Counted from the stretch's first letter, positions 8,074 to 17,848 are shown. The stretch is 39,567 nt of DNA from Thermatribacter sp964570785 (GCA_964570785.1 CAZMZG010000013.1:1-39567), one strand, 5' to 3'. Notes: generated by a model from the letters alone, not told the origin. Numbers and translations are program-made.

Positions 8074-9512
8074 CAAAGCTCCTCCGAAGTACTTTCGTCA
8101 ATACGATACCACCTTGTTCCAAGCGGTGTGTCCTCGACCACAAACCCCTTCGTTCTCAGGTCCTCTCTTATCGCGTCAGCCTCCTGCCATCTCTTGTCCC
8201 TTCTTGCTTCTTCTCTTTTGGAAACCAGCTCTATAACTTCTCTATCTTCCTCTTCCATCAAATTCAGGGGTATTATGCCCAGTATTTTGTCCACCAACCG
8301 CAGAAAAGATTCCATTTCAGTGAGCACAGCAACATCCCACTTTCTTCGCGAAGGATGCAGATATTCATTGGCAAACCTCACAAAATCACCAATGACACCC
8401 AAGGCCTGTGGAGTGTTGAAGTCATCAGCAAGAGTATTTAAAAAGCGCACTTTAAAATCTTCAACCTGCAAAAGCACTTCTCTATTTTCTTCTCGAACAA
8501 TGCGATGTTCGTTCCTTTTAACAAAAAAGAAGTTGCGCAAAAAATTCTTTATCCTGTTAAGGAAACCTCTGGCATTATCGAGCGTAGTATCGTCTATACT
8601 TAAAGGACTTCGATAATGAGCCCCAAATAGCGCTATCCTGAGAACCTGAGGAGGGTATACTTTTAAAAGGTCGCGGACCTTAATTATATTACCCAGAGAC
8701 TTAGACATTTTTTGGTTTCCAATGGTCAAGTACCCATTGTGCAGGAAATAGCGAACAAAAGGCTTACCTGTAGCTGCTTCACTCTGTGCAATTTCGTTTT
8801 CGTGGTGCGGAAATATCAGGTCAGCTCCCCCAGCATGAATGTCCAGGGTGGGTCCTAAATATTTCATTGACATAGCCGAGCACTCTATATGCCATCCCGG
8901 CCTTCCTTTACCCCAGGGACTCTCCCAAAAGGGTTCCTCAGGCTTCGCTGCCTTCCAGAGGACAAAATCCGCAGGGTTTTTCTTTTCATATCGTACTTCC
9001 ACTCTGGCTCCCTCTATAAGTTCGCTAAGGTTCTTACCAGAAAGCTTTCCATACTCCGGGAAACGGGAAACATCAAAAAGCACGTCACCCTCTACAAAAT
9101 AAGTAAATCCTCTCTCCTCAAGAACTCTAATCAGACTAATAATCTCGTCAATGTGCTCGGTAGCCCGAGGATGATAGTCTCCTTTCCAGATTCCCAGAGC
9201 ATTAGCATCTTTCCAGTATTCATCTATAAATCGGTTTGCGACTTCCATAAAAGACACTTTCAGCTGATTGGCTTTGTTGATGATCTTGTCGTCTACATCG
9301 GTAAAGTTTTGCACAAAAACAACTTTGTAACCCACTTCTTGTAAAAATCTTCTTAAAGAATCAAAGACCACAAAAACCCGAGCATTACCTATGTGGATAT
9401 AATCGTAAACGGTGGGACCACAAACATAAAATCCCACCCAATCTTTATCATAAAGGGTAAATTTTTCCTTATTTTTGGAAAGCGTATTAAAAAGACGTAT
9501 CTCCAAACTCAT
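8073..9512 (-). CDS. cysS: Cysteine--tRNA ligase
   Basis: 479 aa. Class Ia synthetase that charges tRNA-Cys. It has the zinc/adenylate site YVCGPTVYDYIHIGNAR (HIGH signature as HIGN), the zinc-binding WHIECSAMS and FPHHENEIAQSEA, and the KMSKS loop NQKMSKSLGNI. The C-terminal part contains the DALR-type helical domain. The frame is open further upstream, but the ATG at 9512 has GGGAGG 6-7 nt before it and gives the family N-terminus MSLEIRLFNTL. It starts 10 nt after the gltX stop. Confidence 0.97.
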   Translation of the reverse strand: MSLEIRLFNTLSKNKEKFTLYDKDWVGFYVCGPTVYDYIHIGNARVFVVFDSLRRFLQEVGYKVVFVQNFTDVDDKIINKANQLKVSFMEVANRFIDEYWKDANALGIWKGDYHPRATEHIDEIISLIRVLEERGFTYFVEGDVLFDVSRFPEYGKLSGKNLSELIEGARVEVRYEKKNPADFVLWKAAKPEEPFWESPWGKGRPGWHIECSAMSMKYLGPTLDIHAGGADLIFPHHENEIAQSEAATGKPFVRYFLHNGYLTIGNQKMSKSLGNIIKVRDLLKVYPPQVLRIALFGAHYRSPLSIDDTTLDNARGFLNRIKNFLRNFFFVKRNEHRIVREENREVLLQVEDFKVRFLNTLADDFNTPQALGVIGDFVRFANEYLHPSRRKWDVAVLTEMESFLRLVDKILGIIPLNLMEEEDREVIELVSKREEARRDKRWQEADAIREDLRTKGFVVEDTPLGTRWYRIDESTSEEL

Positions 9513-9522
9513 CAGATCCTCC

Positions 9523-10953
9523 CTACTTACATAGTTTTTCATACACTTTATTTCTGCCAAGTGCGATAAGCAAAGCGTCAAGTCTTGGGCCTTCTTTACA
9601 GCCCATCAATGCTATACGCAAGGTTTGAAAAAATTTCCGGGCCGGAAACCCGCTTTTCTTCTGAATTTCTTTCAAAAAGTTGCGCATTTCCTCTTCGTTT
9701 TCCCAACAACTTTCAGGCAATCCACCTAAAGCAGAACAGAAAAGACTAATGATCTTCTTTTCTTCCTCCTCTGTAGCCAAAAACTTGAAAAACAGAATTT
9801 CCTGGACCTTTGCGCCCACATCCTTTAAGGTAAGCGCTTCCTCAGAGGCCAATCTTAAAATTTTAGCCATTCTCAACGAACCACCGGCTTCTCTTTCCCA
9901 ATACTCAACTTCTCCCGGAGAAAACAACTCTTTTAAACAAGCTCTCATTTCCTCAACACTCATCATCCTGAGATAGCCGGCATTCATCCAGGCAAGCTTT
10001 TTAAAATCAAACACTGCGCTGGAGCGCGCAATTCTTTCCATAGAGAAAAGTTCTGGCAATTCCTGAGGAAAGACCAGCTCACGAGTACCTGGGAAGGAAT
10101 GACCAAGCAAGAAAAGAAAGTTAAGAATTGCCTGAGGCAAAAAACCCTGTTTGCGAAGCTCACCTATGGTTAAACTACTCTTTCGCTTACTCAACTTGGA
10201 TCTATTTTCATCCAAAATGATCGGGACGTGAGCAAACTTAGGTGACTCCCAACCTAAAAACTGGTAGAGAAGTAATTGATAGGGAGTATTAGGCAAATGT
10301 TCTTCTCCCCTGATAACATGGGTTATCTTCATCAAAAAATCATCAATCACACAAGCAAAATTATAGGTGGGCCACCCATCGGACTTCCAGATTATAAAGT
10401 CACCAATATTCTCACTCTGAAAGCTAACCTCGCCCTTTATAAGATCTTGCAAAATTATGTTTTTGCCGTGTGGCACCCTAAAACGCCAGGAAGGGATTAT
10501 ACCAGAGCGCTCTCTTTCCTTCCTTTCTTTCTCAGAGAGATAGAAACATCTTCCTGAATAGCGGGGTTGCTTGCCCTGACTGAGCAAGGACCTTCTTTCT
10601 GCTTCCAACTCCTCTTTGCTGCAATAACAGGGATACAAGACATTCTTTGCACGGAGCAAATCAAAATACTTCCTGTAAAACTCCATGCGCTCTGACTGTC
10701 TATAGGGACCAAAAGGAGCCCCATCAACGTCAGGACCCTCGTCCCAGTTTATACTCAACCACTTTAAATCCTCGAGGATGGCTTTTTCATATTCCTTTCG
10801 AGAGCGTTCGCGATCAGTATCTTCAATGCGCAGCACAAAAACACCTCTGTTTCTTCTGGCAAAAGCCCAGTTAAAAGCGGCGGTCCTGGCACCACCCATA
10901 TGAAGAAAACCAGTCGGACTTGGTGCAAAACGGGTTCTTATTGTTAAGGCCAA
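9523..10953 (-). CDS. gltX: Glutamate--tRNA ligase
   Basis: 476 aa. Class Ib synthetase. HIGH region: RFAPSPTGFLHMGGARTA. The zinc-like cysteine cluster CYCSKEELEAE is present, with KLSKRKSS as the KMSKS equivalent, and a C-terminal anticodon-binding helical domain. It may be discriminating or non-discriminating (also charging tRNA-Gln); not decidable here. The start is a TTG at 10953 with GGAGG 7 nt upstream, overlapping the end of rlpA by 10 bases. Confidence 0.97.
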   Translation of the reverse strand: MALTIRTRFAPSPTGFLHMGGARTAAFNWAFARRNRGVFVLRIEDTDRERSRKEYEKAILEDLKWLSINWDEGPDVDGAPFGPYRQSERMEFYRKYFDLLRAKNVLYPCYCSKEELEAERRSLLSQGKQPRYSGRCFYLSEKERKERERSGIIPSWRFRVPHGKNIILQDLIKGEVSFQSENIGDFIIWKSDGWPTYNFACVIDDFLMKITHVIRGEEHLPNTPYQLLLYQFLGWESPKFAHVPIILDENRSKLSKRKSSLTIGELRKQGFLPQAILNFLFLLGHSFPGTRELVFPQELPELFSMERIARSSAVFDFKKLAWMNAGYLRMMSVEEMRACLKELFSPGEVEYWEREAGGSLRMAKILRLASEEALTLKDVGAKVQEILFFKFLATEEEEKKIISLFCSALGGLPESCWENEEEMRNFLKEIQKKSGFPARKFFQTLRIALMGCKEGPRLDALLIALGRNKVYEKLCK

Positions 10954-11699
10954 TCTACTACCTCCACTTTTACTTTTTCAACGCCATCTTTCAAAAGACC
11001 AATGGTTCTTGCTGCAATCATAGAAAGATCGATTATCCTGCCTCTTTGTGCAGGACCACGATCGTTAACCCTCACTACAACCTGTTTACCATTGACAAGA
11101 TTGGTAACCAGAAGAACGGTATTAAAAGGAAATTCACGGTGCGCACAGGTAAAAGCATAAGGGTTAAATACTTCTCCCGACGAAGTCGTCCTGTTTTTAA
11201 AACGAGGACCATACCATGAGGCAAGGCCAGTAGCCACCTTTCCACTTGGGTTATAGTAGTAACCCCTCAAGCGATAAAACTCCATTTGAAAATTATTAAG
11301 CCATAACGCCGCCAGATCCAGAAGGTTAGAATTATTGAGTTGAGCATCCTCTCCTGAAACCTCAAAAAGTTCTTCATCATTACAAAAAGCTTTGACTGAC
11401 TTACCCTCAACCAGGAGGTGAAAATCTGGTGGTTGATCGAAAGCGCTCTTCAGAGTACGCTCCAGCCTCACAACTAGATCTTGAGTTCTTTCTTCAATGC
11501 TTTTATAACGGCCCGCCGAGCGAACTCGCATCAGCAACCTACCGTTTATTTTTACTGTAAAAAGATGCGAGGCCTTTTTCTCGAATTCTACCGAAAAAGC
11601 ATACCGGGCATCTGCTCTTGCCAGCCAGGTAAAGCAAACAAATGAAAGTAGCGGGAGCACAATTAATTTTCGCTTACCAGCAAACTTACTGCATAACAA
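10944..11699 (-). CDS. rlpA: RlpA-like septal ring lytic transglycosylase, DPBB domain
   Basis: 251 aa, exported: N-terminal signal peptide with hydrophobic core LIVLPLLSFVCFTWLA and probable cut at ARA-DA; no lipobox seen. A long unfamiliar middle region (residues 35-155) is followed by the double-psi beta-barrel: GLASWYGPRFKNRTTSSGEV, then VLLVTNLVNGKQVVVRVND and RGPAQRGRIIDLS. The RlpA family cleaves denuded glycan strands in peptidoglycan, often at the septum. The SPOR domain of enterobacterial RlpA is absent. The start is a TTG at 11699 with GGGGGAGG 7 nt before it, overlapping ispF by 37 bases. Its place between ispF and gltX is unusual for this gene order. Confidence 0.88.
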   Translation of the reverse strand: MLCSKFAGKRKLIVLPLLSFVCFTWLARADARYAFSVEFEKKASHLFTVKINGRLLMRVRSAGRYKSIEERTQDLVVRLERTLKSAFDQPPDFHLLVEGKSVKAFCNDEELFEVSGEDAQLNNSNLLDLAALWLNNFQMEFYRLRGYYYNPSGKVATGLASWYGPRFKNRTTSSGEVFNPYAFTCAHREFPFNTVLLVTNLVNGKQVVVRVNDRGPAQRGRIIDLSMIAARTIGLLKDGVEKVKVEVVDWP

Positions 11700-12145
11700 C
11701 TTATAGCCTCCCCCCCTCCTAAAGCACCAACACCCTCGTTGGTGGTAGCCTTAACGTTAAACCTGCCTGCATCAAGGCTCAAGACGTTAGCCACCCTCTC
11801 GCGAATAGAAGGAATAAATTCCTGCAAACGGGGCTTTTCAGCAATCAGTACGGTATCAATGTTAACAATCCGCCAGCCAGCATTTTGAATTTTACTGCCT
11901 ACTTCATGAAGCAATTTTAGACTATACGCACCTTTATACTTTGGATCTTCAGGAGGAAACCAGAAACCGATATCTGGAAGACCCGAAGCACCCAGAAGAC
12001 TATCCATAACAGCGTGGCAAAGAACATCCCCATCAGAATGCCCGAGCAAGCCCCTTTCAAAAGGGATGTGAACTCCTCCCAAAACGAGCTCTCTACCCCT
12101 CCCAAAGCGATGAATATCATAGCCAATTCCAACCCGCATCCGCAT
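11663..12145 (-). CDS. ispF: 2-C-methyl-D-erythritol 2,4-cyclodiphosphate synthase
   Basis: 160 aa, the usual length. It forms MEcPP from CDP-ME 2-phosphate in the MEP isoprenoid route. Metal ligands are in GYDIHRF (Asp-x-His) and the conserved HSDGDVLCHAVMDSLLGA; also DIGFWFPPEDPKYKGA and the ATTNEGVG loop near the end. The ATG at 12145 overlaps the ispD stop (TGATG). A second ATG six bases on is also possible. Confidence 0.97.
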   Translation of the reverse strand: MRMRVGIGYDIHRFGRGRELVLGGVHIPFERGLLGHSDGDVLCHAVMDSLLGASGLPDIGFWFPPEDPKYKGAYSLKLLHEVGSKIQNAGWRIVNIDTVLIAEKPRLQEFIPSIRERVANVLSLDAGRFNVKATTNEGVGALGGGEAISCYAVSLLVSEN

Positions 12146-12843
12146 CAGCCAATCCCCTTTTCCCAGCGTAATATCTCTTCTGCCCTTATAAAATCGAAAG
12201 GAGTGGTTATCTTAATATTGTTTTCGGAACCTAAAACCAGGGCAACTTTCTTACCCAGTCTCTCAACAAGGGCAGAATCATCTGTTCCCCAAAAGCCGTC
12301 TTGAAAAGCTTTTTCCATAGCTTCAAGAATGAGAGAAATTCTGAATACTTGTGGCGTTTGAGCACGCCATATCTTGCTGCGATCCAGAGTTCTCTCTATA
12401 GTAGTTCCGTCTTTCGAAAACTTCACAGTATCCACACAGGGAATGGCACAACATACAGCTTCAGTTTCCTGCACCTTGTCAGCACATCGCTTTATTATGG
12501 ACTCGCCAACAAAGGGCCTTACTCCATCATGAATAAATACGAAATCATCTTTCCTCTCTCTCAGTGTTTCCAACCCTCTATACACGGATTCCTGCCTGGT
12601 ACTTCCACCAAAGACATACTTTCGAAGCTTTCTGAAACAAAATCTTTTCAACACGTTCTTAACAAAAATATCTTCATGATCAGGGTGTATAACCACCACT
12701 ATTTCCTGGATAAGAGAAGAACGCTCAAAAGCCTCTATGGTGTGAGCAAGCACCGGCTTATCAAGGAGAGGCAAATATTGCTTGGGAATATCAACATTCA
12801 TTCTTTTCCCTCTACCTGCTGCAACAATCACTGCAAAAAACAA
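12145..12843 (-). CDS. ispD: 2-C-methyl-D-erythritol 4-phosphate cytidylyltransferase
   Basis: About 232 aa. Couples MEP to CTP to give CDP-ME. The nucleotide-binding AVIVAAGRGKRM and KQYLPLLDKPVL motifs, VFIHDGVRPFV and the C-terminal KITTPFDF are all family hallmarks. The frame is open from a GTG at 12852, but the only purine-rich site (TGGAG) abuts that GTG; a TTG at 12843 lies 8 nt after it and still leaves the usual short lead before the glycine-rich loop, so I prefer it. It sits 15 nt after the PIN/TRAM stop. Confidence 0.95.
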   Translation of the reverse strand: MFFAVIVAAGRGKRMNVDIPKQYLPLLDKPVLAHTIEAFERSSLIQEIVVVIHPDHEDIFVKNVLKRFCFRKLRKYVFGGSTRQESVYRGLETLRERKDDFVFIHDGVRPFVGESIIKRCADKVQETEAVCCAIPCVDTVKFSKDGTTIERTLDRSKIWRAQTPQVFRISLILEAMEKAFQDGFWGTDDSALVERLGKKVALVLGSENNIKITTPFDFIRAEEILRWEKGIG

Positions 12844-12858
12844 GGCTCTCACTCCAGG

Positions 12859-13905
12859 TTAGTTTTTGGAAGATGTCTTGGGGCGAACAAAAATCATCCT
12901 TCCTGCAGGGGTCTGCAAAACGCTGGTTACCACAGTATCAACTACAGTATTTATGTATTTTTTGCCTCCTTCAACAACCACCATTGTTCCATCATCCAGA
13001 TAACCGACACCCTGATCCGCCTCTTTGCCTTCCCTTATCACCTGAACTTTCAATTCTTCACCAGGTAAAACGTAAGGTTTTAGAGCATTAGAGAGCTCAT
13101 TAATATTGAGCACCTCAACACCCTCAAGCTCGGCTATCTTGTTAAGGTTATAATCATTGGTGACTACTTTGGCACCCAGCACCTTGGCTAATTTGACAAG
13201 CTTTGCGTCAACATCTCTAATTTCAGGAAAGTCCCGCTCAATGATACGCACGTTGACCCTCTTATCCTTGCGAATCTTATTCAAGATATCCAACCCCCTT
13301 CTACCCCGATTTCTCTTCAGGGGGTCTTGAGAATCCGCAATTTGCTGCAATTCCCTTAGCACAAAGCGGGGTATAAGAAACTCGCCTTCCAGAAAGCCAG
13401 TTTTACAGATATCAGCAATCCTACCATCCACAATCACGCTGGTATCCAAAATCTTGGCAGAAGTAGCTTGACCACGCAACAATTTCATGCGAGGTATACC
13501 GGTAAAAACAGCCACAATGTCTTCCTTGCGAGAAAAAAACAGAGAAAAACCCAACACACCACAGATAGCAGTAACCACAAGAGGAAGATAGGGATTCTTA
13601 AAAGGCAGAAAAGACATGGGATAAGTCAGCAGAACACCTATTACCAGACCTGCAATCAAGCCTACAAAGCCCACCAGGAAATCGATAGCCTGTAGTTTAC
13701 TGAAGAATCCAAACACATTCCACCCATCTTGTTCTAAAAAAGGAGTAAATATCCTTTTTATAACCAAGCTCAAAATTCCCACCACTACAGACCATCCCAA
13801 AATCCTTTCCCAAACAATATTACCTCCTACTCCTGAAATAAGAATCCCTATGATAAAAACAACAAAAAAAGCTACAATTACAGCAATCAAATCACCTTTC
13901 GACAA
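12859..13905 (-). CDS. PIN/TRAM domain membrane protein (YacL-like)
   Basis: 348 aa. Four hydrophobic segments fill residues ~5-130. They are followed by a PIN nuclease-like domain (DTSVIVDGRIADICKTGF, acidic site residues, KVVTNDYNLNKIAELEGV) and a C-terminal TRAM RNA-binding domain (GKEADQGVGYLDDGTMVVVE). This matches YacL, found next to radA and ispD in Firmicutes; its cellular role is poorly known, and RNA cleavage is inferred from the PIN fold. The frame begins with TTG at 13905. In Firmicutes disA lies between radA and this gene; here it is missing, and a promoter element sits in the gap. Confidence 0.93.
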   Translation of the reverse strand: MSKGDLIAVIVAFFVVFIIGILISGVGGNIVWERILGWSVVVGILSLVIKRIFTPFLEQDGWNVFGFFSKLQAIDFLVGFVGLIAGLVIGVLLTYPMSFLPFKNPYLPLVVTAICGVLGFSLFFSRKEDIVAVFTGIPRMKLLRGQATSAKILDTSVIVDGRIADICKTGFLEGEFLIPRFVLRELQQIADSQDPLKRNRGRRGLDILNKIRKDKRVNVRIIERDFPEIRDVDAKLVKLAKVLGAKVVTNDYNLNKIAELEGVEVLNINELSNALKPYVLPGEELKVQVIREGKEADQGVGYLDDGTMVVVEGGKKYINTVVDTVVTSVLQTPAGRMIFVRPKTSSKN

Positions 13906-13981
13906 ACTGCCTCACTTCCTTTCCTGCCCAAAAAATTGAAATGAAGGTGGCTCCCTGCCCTTAGCTACACCTCCTCGGACA

Positions 13982-13990
13982 ATTATAACA
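13982..13990 (-). promoter_or_regulatory. Extended -10 promoter upstream of PIN/TRAM
   Basis: Minus-strand TGTTATAAT, a perfect extended -10, in the 98-nt gap between radA and the PIN/TRAM gene. No good -35 is seen. It would give internal transcription of the PIN/TRAM-ispD-ispF-rlpA-gltX part of the block. Confidence 0.5.
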
Positions 13991-14003
13991 TCTACTCACC
14001 ACA

Positions 14004-15383
14004 TTACAGCAGACCCTCCAATTTTAAAGCTTCATGGATATTTTTGTACCCACTCAATTCTAAACTCCCCTTAAATTTATTATAAAGAGTCCATTCACCA
14101 GCAATAGCATAATGGGAAATAATCGCCCTTTTAATTCCTCTCCGAGCAGCCTCTCTCAACCGGTACTCAAGAAGCGGGGTCGGTCTTATTTCTCCACTCA
14201 AACCAACCTCGCCTATAAAAACAGTCTCTCTGGAAATTGGCTTTTCTAATTTAGAAGAAACTAAACTGAAGCAGAGAGCCAGGTCAGTAGAAGTCTCATA
14301 GGTACGAATACCCCCAACAACACTTACATATACATCACATTTACCAAAACGTATCCGGACCATCTTTTCCAAGATAGCCACAATTAGAAACAACCTTCCC
14401 GACTCTATACCTAGCGCTACTCTCCTTGGATAATCCAGATATGAATTATTCACCAGAGATTGAATTTCCACCATTAAAGGCCTCTTGCCTTCTACCAAAA
14501 CCGTACGAGCACCACCCACACCACTTAAGTCTGAAGGAGCAAGAAAAAGATGAGAAGGATCCTCGACATCTGTCAGGCCATTTTCCTTCATCTCCAAGAT
14601 ACCAACTTCCCAGGTGGGGCCAAATCGATTCTTTATGCTTCTTAACAGGCGAATAGCAAGGTGAGGATCCCCCTCGAGATAGAGAACAACGTCAACCAGG
14701 TGCTCTAAAGTCTTGGGTCCAGCTACAACCCCTTCTTTAGTAACATGCCCCACCACGAAAAAAGCTCTTTTTTCTCGCTTGGCAATATTCATAAAAATAG
14801 AACTGAGTTCCCTTACAACGCTCGCACTGCCTGCAGAAGATTGTTGATCGGCAAATCCCAAATTTTGGACAGAATCAATAATCACCAAATCAGGGCCGAT
14901 ACGCTCTATCTCGGAGAAAATATCTTCTGCAAAGTTGGTGGAAAGAAGGAATAAATCACGGTAAGAATCAATCTTTAACCTGTTTATTCGGAGAAAAAGC
15001 TGCGCAACAGACTCCTCGCTGCTAACATAAAGAACCTTTTTGCCGCAAGAAGCCACACTATGAGAGATTTTCAAAAGCAAGGTAGACTTTCCAATTCCTG
15101 GATCGCCACTTAAAAGTACCAGAGAGCCTTCAACAATTCCTCCCCCCAACACCCTGTCAACTTCAGACAAACCTGTTTTGAAACGTGAAGCCATCTCGGT
15201 TGCTTTATGCGAAAGTTCCGAGAGAGAAACTGCCTGAACATGGTTATGAATTTTCCCTTTAGAATGAGTCTGAGGCTTTATCTCCTGCTCTTTACGTAAA
15301 AAAGTATTCCACTCCCCACACTGGGGGCACCTGCCCAACCAACTGGGAGTGGAATACCCACATTGTGAACAAAAATAACCCAT
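14004..15383 (-). CDS. radA: DNA repair protein RadA
   Basis: 459 aa. N-terminal zinc finger CSQCGYSTPSWLGRCPQCGE, RecA-like ATPase with Walker A GDPGIGKSTLL, Walker B DLVIIDSVQNL and the RadA-specific KNRFG motif, then a Lon-protease-like C-terminal domain (GEVGLSGEIRPTPLLEYRL). RadA helps branch migration in recombination. It starts 8 nt after clpC; the site TGAGG overlaps the clpC stop. The clpC-radA order is typical of Firmicutes. Confidence 0.97.
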   Translation of the reverse strand: MGYFCSQCGYSTPSWLGRCPQCGEWNTFLRKEQEIKPQTHSKGKIHNHVQAVSLSELSHKATEMASRFKTGLSEVDRVLGGGIVEGSLVLLSGDPGIGKSTLLLKISHSVASCGKKVLYVSSEESVAQLFLRINRLKIDSYRDLFLLSTNFAEDIFSEIERIGPDLVIIDSVQNLGFADQQSSAGSASVVRELSSIFMNIAKREKRAFFVVGHVTKEGVVAGPKTLEHLVDVVLYLEGDPHLAIRLLRSIKNRFGPTWEVGILEMKENGLTDVEDPSHLFLAPSDLSGVGGARTVLVEGKRPLMVEIQSLVNNSYLDYPRRVALGIESGRLFLIVAILEKMVRIRFGKCDVYVSVVGGIRTYETSTDLALCFSLVSSKLEKPISRETVFIGEVGLSGEIRPTPLLEYRLREAARRGIKRAIISHYAIAGEWTLYNKFKGSLELSGYKNIHEALKLEGLL

Positions 15384-15391
15384 TATAAACC

Positions 15392-17848
15392 TCAGGATTG
15401 CAAGCTTAGCTCCAACGGCAATAGCTTCGTAAAGCGTAGCTTGCCTTCCTCACAACTGACCAGAATCCTATCTCCTTCTTTAAACACTCCTTTGAGAATG
15501 AGATCCGAGAGGGGATCCTCAATCAGTTTCTGAATAGCACGACGCAACGGACGAGCTCCAAAATTAGGATCGTAACCTTCCTGAGCAATCTTGGAACGAG
15601 CCTCAGGAGTAAGCTCGATTTCCATGTTTTTCTCTTTTAAGCGAGCCTTTGTTTCTTTCATCAGAATATCCATGATCTGCTCTATTTCCTCTTGTTTCAA
15701 GGGCCTAAACACAATTACCTCATCAATTCTATTGAGGAATTCTGGAGGAAAAACTCTTTTAACTTCTTCCATGACTTTATCCTTGATTTCCTGGTAACTG
15801 AGCCCCTCTTGCTTTTCGCCAAAACCAATGCCTCTTTGAGATGCTATAAAACGGGCTCCCAAATTAGAGGTCATTATTACAATAGTATTTTTAAAGTCAA
15901 CAGGTCTTCCCTGAGCATCAGTTAATCTTCCCTCTTCCATTATTTGCAAAAGAATATTGAAAATCTCGGGATTCGCCTTTTCCATCTCGTCAAACAACAC
16001 AACTGAATAGGGACGACGACGCACCTTCTCGGTAAGTTGTCCTCCTTCTTCATAACCAACATAACCTGGTGGAGAACCAATCAACCTTGAAACAGTAAAC
16101 TTTTCCATGTACTCCGACATATCAAGGGTTATTAAAGAGTCCTCTTTACCAAAAAGAAACTCAGCCAGAGCTTTGGCTAACTCTGTTTTGCCTACTCCCG
16201 AAGGTCCTAAGAACAGGAAAGAACCGATGGGCCGGCGAGGATCCTTCAGGCCTGCCCGAGAACGCCGAACAGCCCTGCAAACCACTTTAACAGCCTCTTC
16301 CTGCCCTATGACCCTTTTGTGAATCTCTGCTTCCATATTCACCAACTTTTCCTTCTCTTCAGTAGCCAGCTTCACAACAGGTATGCCAGTCCAAACTGAA
16401 ACCACTTCAGCTATATCCTGCGCGAGAACCTGAGGTCTTAAGGCATCAATTTCTTCAAACCATTTTTCCTTTCGGCGGTTGTATTCCTCTCTTAATCTTT
16501 CCTCTTCATCACGCAAACGGGCTGCTTCCTCAAAGTCTTGCTCGCGCACCGCACACTCTTTACTTTTGCTTACTTCATTTATCCTTTCTTCAATTTTCTT
16601 GATATCTTTAGGGAGCAAGGAGGTTCTTAACCTGACTCGGGAAGACGCCTCGTCCACAACATCAATAGCCTTATCAGGCAGATAACGATCTGCGATATAT
16701 CGTTTAGAGAGCCTAACCGCTGTTTCAATAGCTTCGTCAGTGATTTCCACTTTATGATGTTCCTCGTAACGATCCTTTATCCCCCTAAGGATTTCCAGAG
16801 TGACTTCTACAGAAGGCTCATCAACGTAAATCGGCTGAAATCTCCGTTCTAAAGCCGAGTCTTTTTCGATATACTTTCTGTATTCAACAAGAGTAGTTGC
16901 CCCAATAGCCTGGAGTTCTCCCCGGGCAAGTGCTGGCTTGAGAATATTGGCAGCATCAATTGCCCCCTCTGCAGCCCCAGCTCCCACCAGAGTATGCACT
17001 TCGTCTATAAAGAGAATGACTTCTTTGCTCTGAACAATTTCGGAAATAATTTTCTTCAATCTCTTCTCAAATTCACCACGATATTTGGTCCCCGCCACCA
17101 CTGCGGCAAGATCCAGAGCTACTACTCTTTTACCTTTCAGGATTTCAGGTATTTCCCCCTTAACAAGCCTTTGAGCCAAGCCTTCCACAATAGCTGTCTT
17201 CCCAACTCCCGGCTCTCCAATCAACACCGGATTATTTTTGGTACGGCGGCTCAAAACCTGAATAACCCTTTCGATCTCCTTTTCTCTGCCTATTACCGGA
17301 TCAAGCTTTCCTTCCTCAGCCATCCGAGTAAGATCCCTGCTAAACTCATCAAGAACCGGCGTTCTACTTTCCCTACGAGAAGGAGTACTCGAAAAATCTC
17401 TCTCTGCGGAAGAAGTTTCGTTCAAAATCTCATAAAGTTTGCTCCTAACCATATCTATATCAAGCCCAAATCTCCTCAAGATTTGCGCTCCTACTCCACT
17501 TCCTTCTCTAAGAATGCCCAAGAGGATATGCTCGGTGCCTACATAGTTATGGCCGAGTCTTCTGGTTTCATCGAGAGCAAGCTCTAAAACCCTCTTGGCT
17601 CGAGGAGTAAAAGCCACCTCCTTAGTACTTTGTGCCTCAGAACGAGGAACCCAGTTCTCTAACTCTTTTCTTACCAGTTCTGCGGAAATATCAAAACTAT
17701 CCAGAATCTTAGCGGCAATACTTTCCCGCTCTCTGAGCAAGCCAAGTAAAAGGTGTTCTGTTCCAATATGATCGTGTTTCAGGCGTACTGCCTCATCCTG
17801 AGCAAGAATAATGACCTTTCTTGCTCGCTCGGTATACCTTTCAAACAT
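15392..17848 (-). CDS. clpC: ATP-dependent Clp protease ATP-binding subunit ClpC
   Basis: 818 aa, normal for ClpC. Two N-terminal Clp repeats (residues 1-145), AAA1 with GEPGVGKTAIVEGLA and VILFIDEVH, a UVR-containing middle domain (residues ~415-460), AAA2 with GPSGVGKTELAKALAEFLFG and VVLFDEMEKA, then the D2-small domain. It unfolds substrates for ClpP. Glutamates of both GTEH motifs (E31 and E106 here), which in Bacillus subtilis ClpC bind phosphoarginine tags, are conserved. GGAGG lies 10 nt before the ATG, which overlaps the end of mcsB by 8 bases. It is the fourth gene of a CtsR-controlled operon. Confidence 0.98.
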   Translation of the reverse strand: MFERYTERARKVIILAQDEAVRLKHDHIGTEHLLLGLLRERESIAAKILDSFDISAELVRKELENWVPRSEAQSTKEVAFTPRAKRVLELALDETRRLGHNYVGTEHILLGILREGSGVGAQILRRFGLDIDMVRSKLYEILNETSSAERDFSSTPSRRESRTPVLDEFSRDLTRMAEEGKLDPVIGREKEIERVIQVLSRRTKNNPVLIGEPGVGKTAIVEGLAQRLVKGEIPEILKGKRVVALDLAAVVAGTKYRGEFEKRLKKIISEIVQSKEVILFIDEVHTLVGAGAAEGAIDAANILKPALARGELQAIGATTLVEYRKYIEKDSALERRFQPIYVDEPSVEVTLEILRGIKDRYEEHHKVEITDEAIETAVRLSKRYIADRYLPDKAIDVVDEASSRVRLRTSLLPKDIKKIEERINEVSKSKECAVREQDFEEAARLRDEEERLREEYNRRKEKWFEEIDALRPQVLAQDIAEVVSVWTGIPVVKLATEEKEKLVNMEAEIHKRVIGQEEAVKVVCRAVRRSRAGLKDPRRPIGSFLFLGPSGVGKTELAKALAEFLFGKEDSLITLDMSEYMEKFTVSRLIGSPPGYVGYEEGGQLTEKVRRRPYSVVLFDEMEKANPEIFNILLQIMEEGRLTDAQGRPVDFKNTIVIMTSNLGARFIASQRGIGFGEKQEGLSYQEIKDKVMEEVKRVFPPEFLNRIDEVIVFRPLKQEEIEQIMDILMKETKARLKEKNMEIELTPEARSKIAQEGYDPNFGARPLRRAIQKLIEDPLSDLILKGVFKEGDRILVSCEEGKLRFTKLLPLELSLQS

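Noticed and set aside
7861..8616. 251-aa plus-strand ORF
   Set aside because: Antisense to rlmB and cysS, Ser-rich low-complexity translation, no ribosome-binding site or family.
12301..13068. 255-aa plus-strand ORF
   Set aside because: Antisense to ispD and PIN/TRAM; no recognisable domain.
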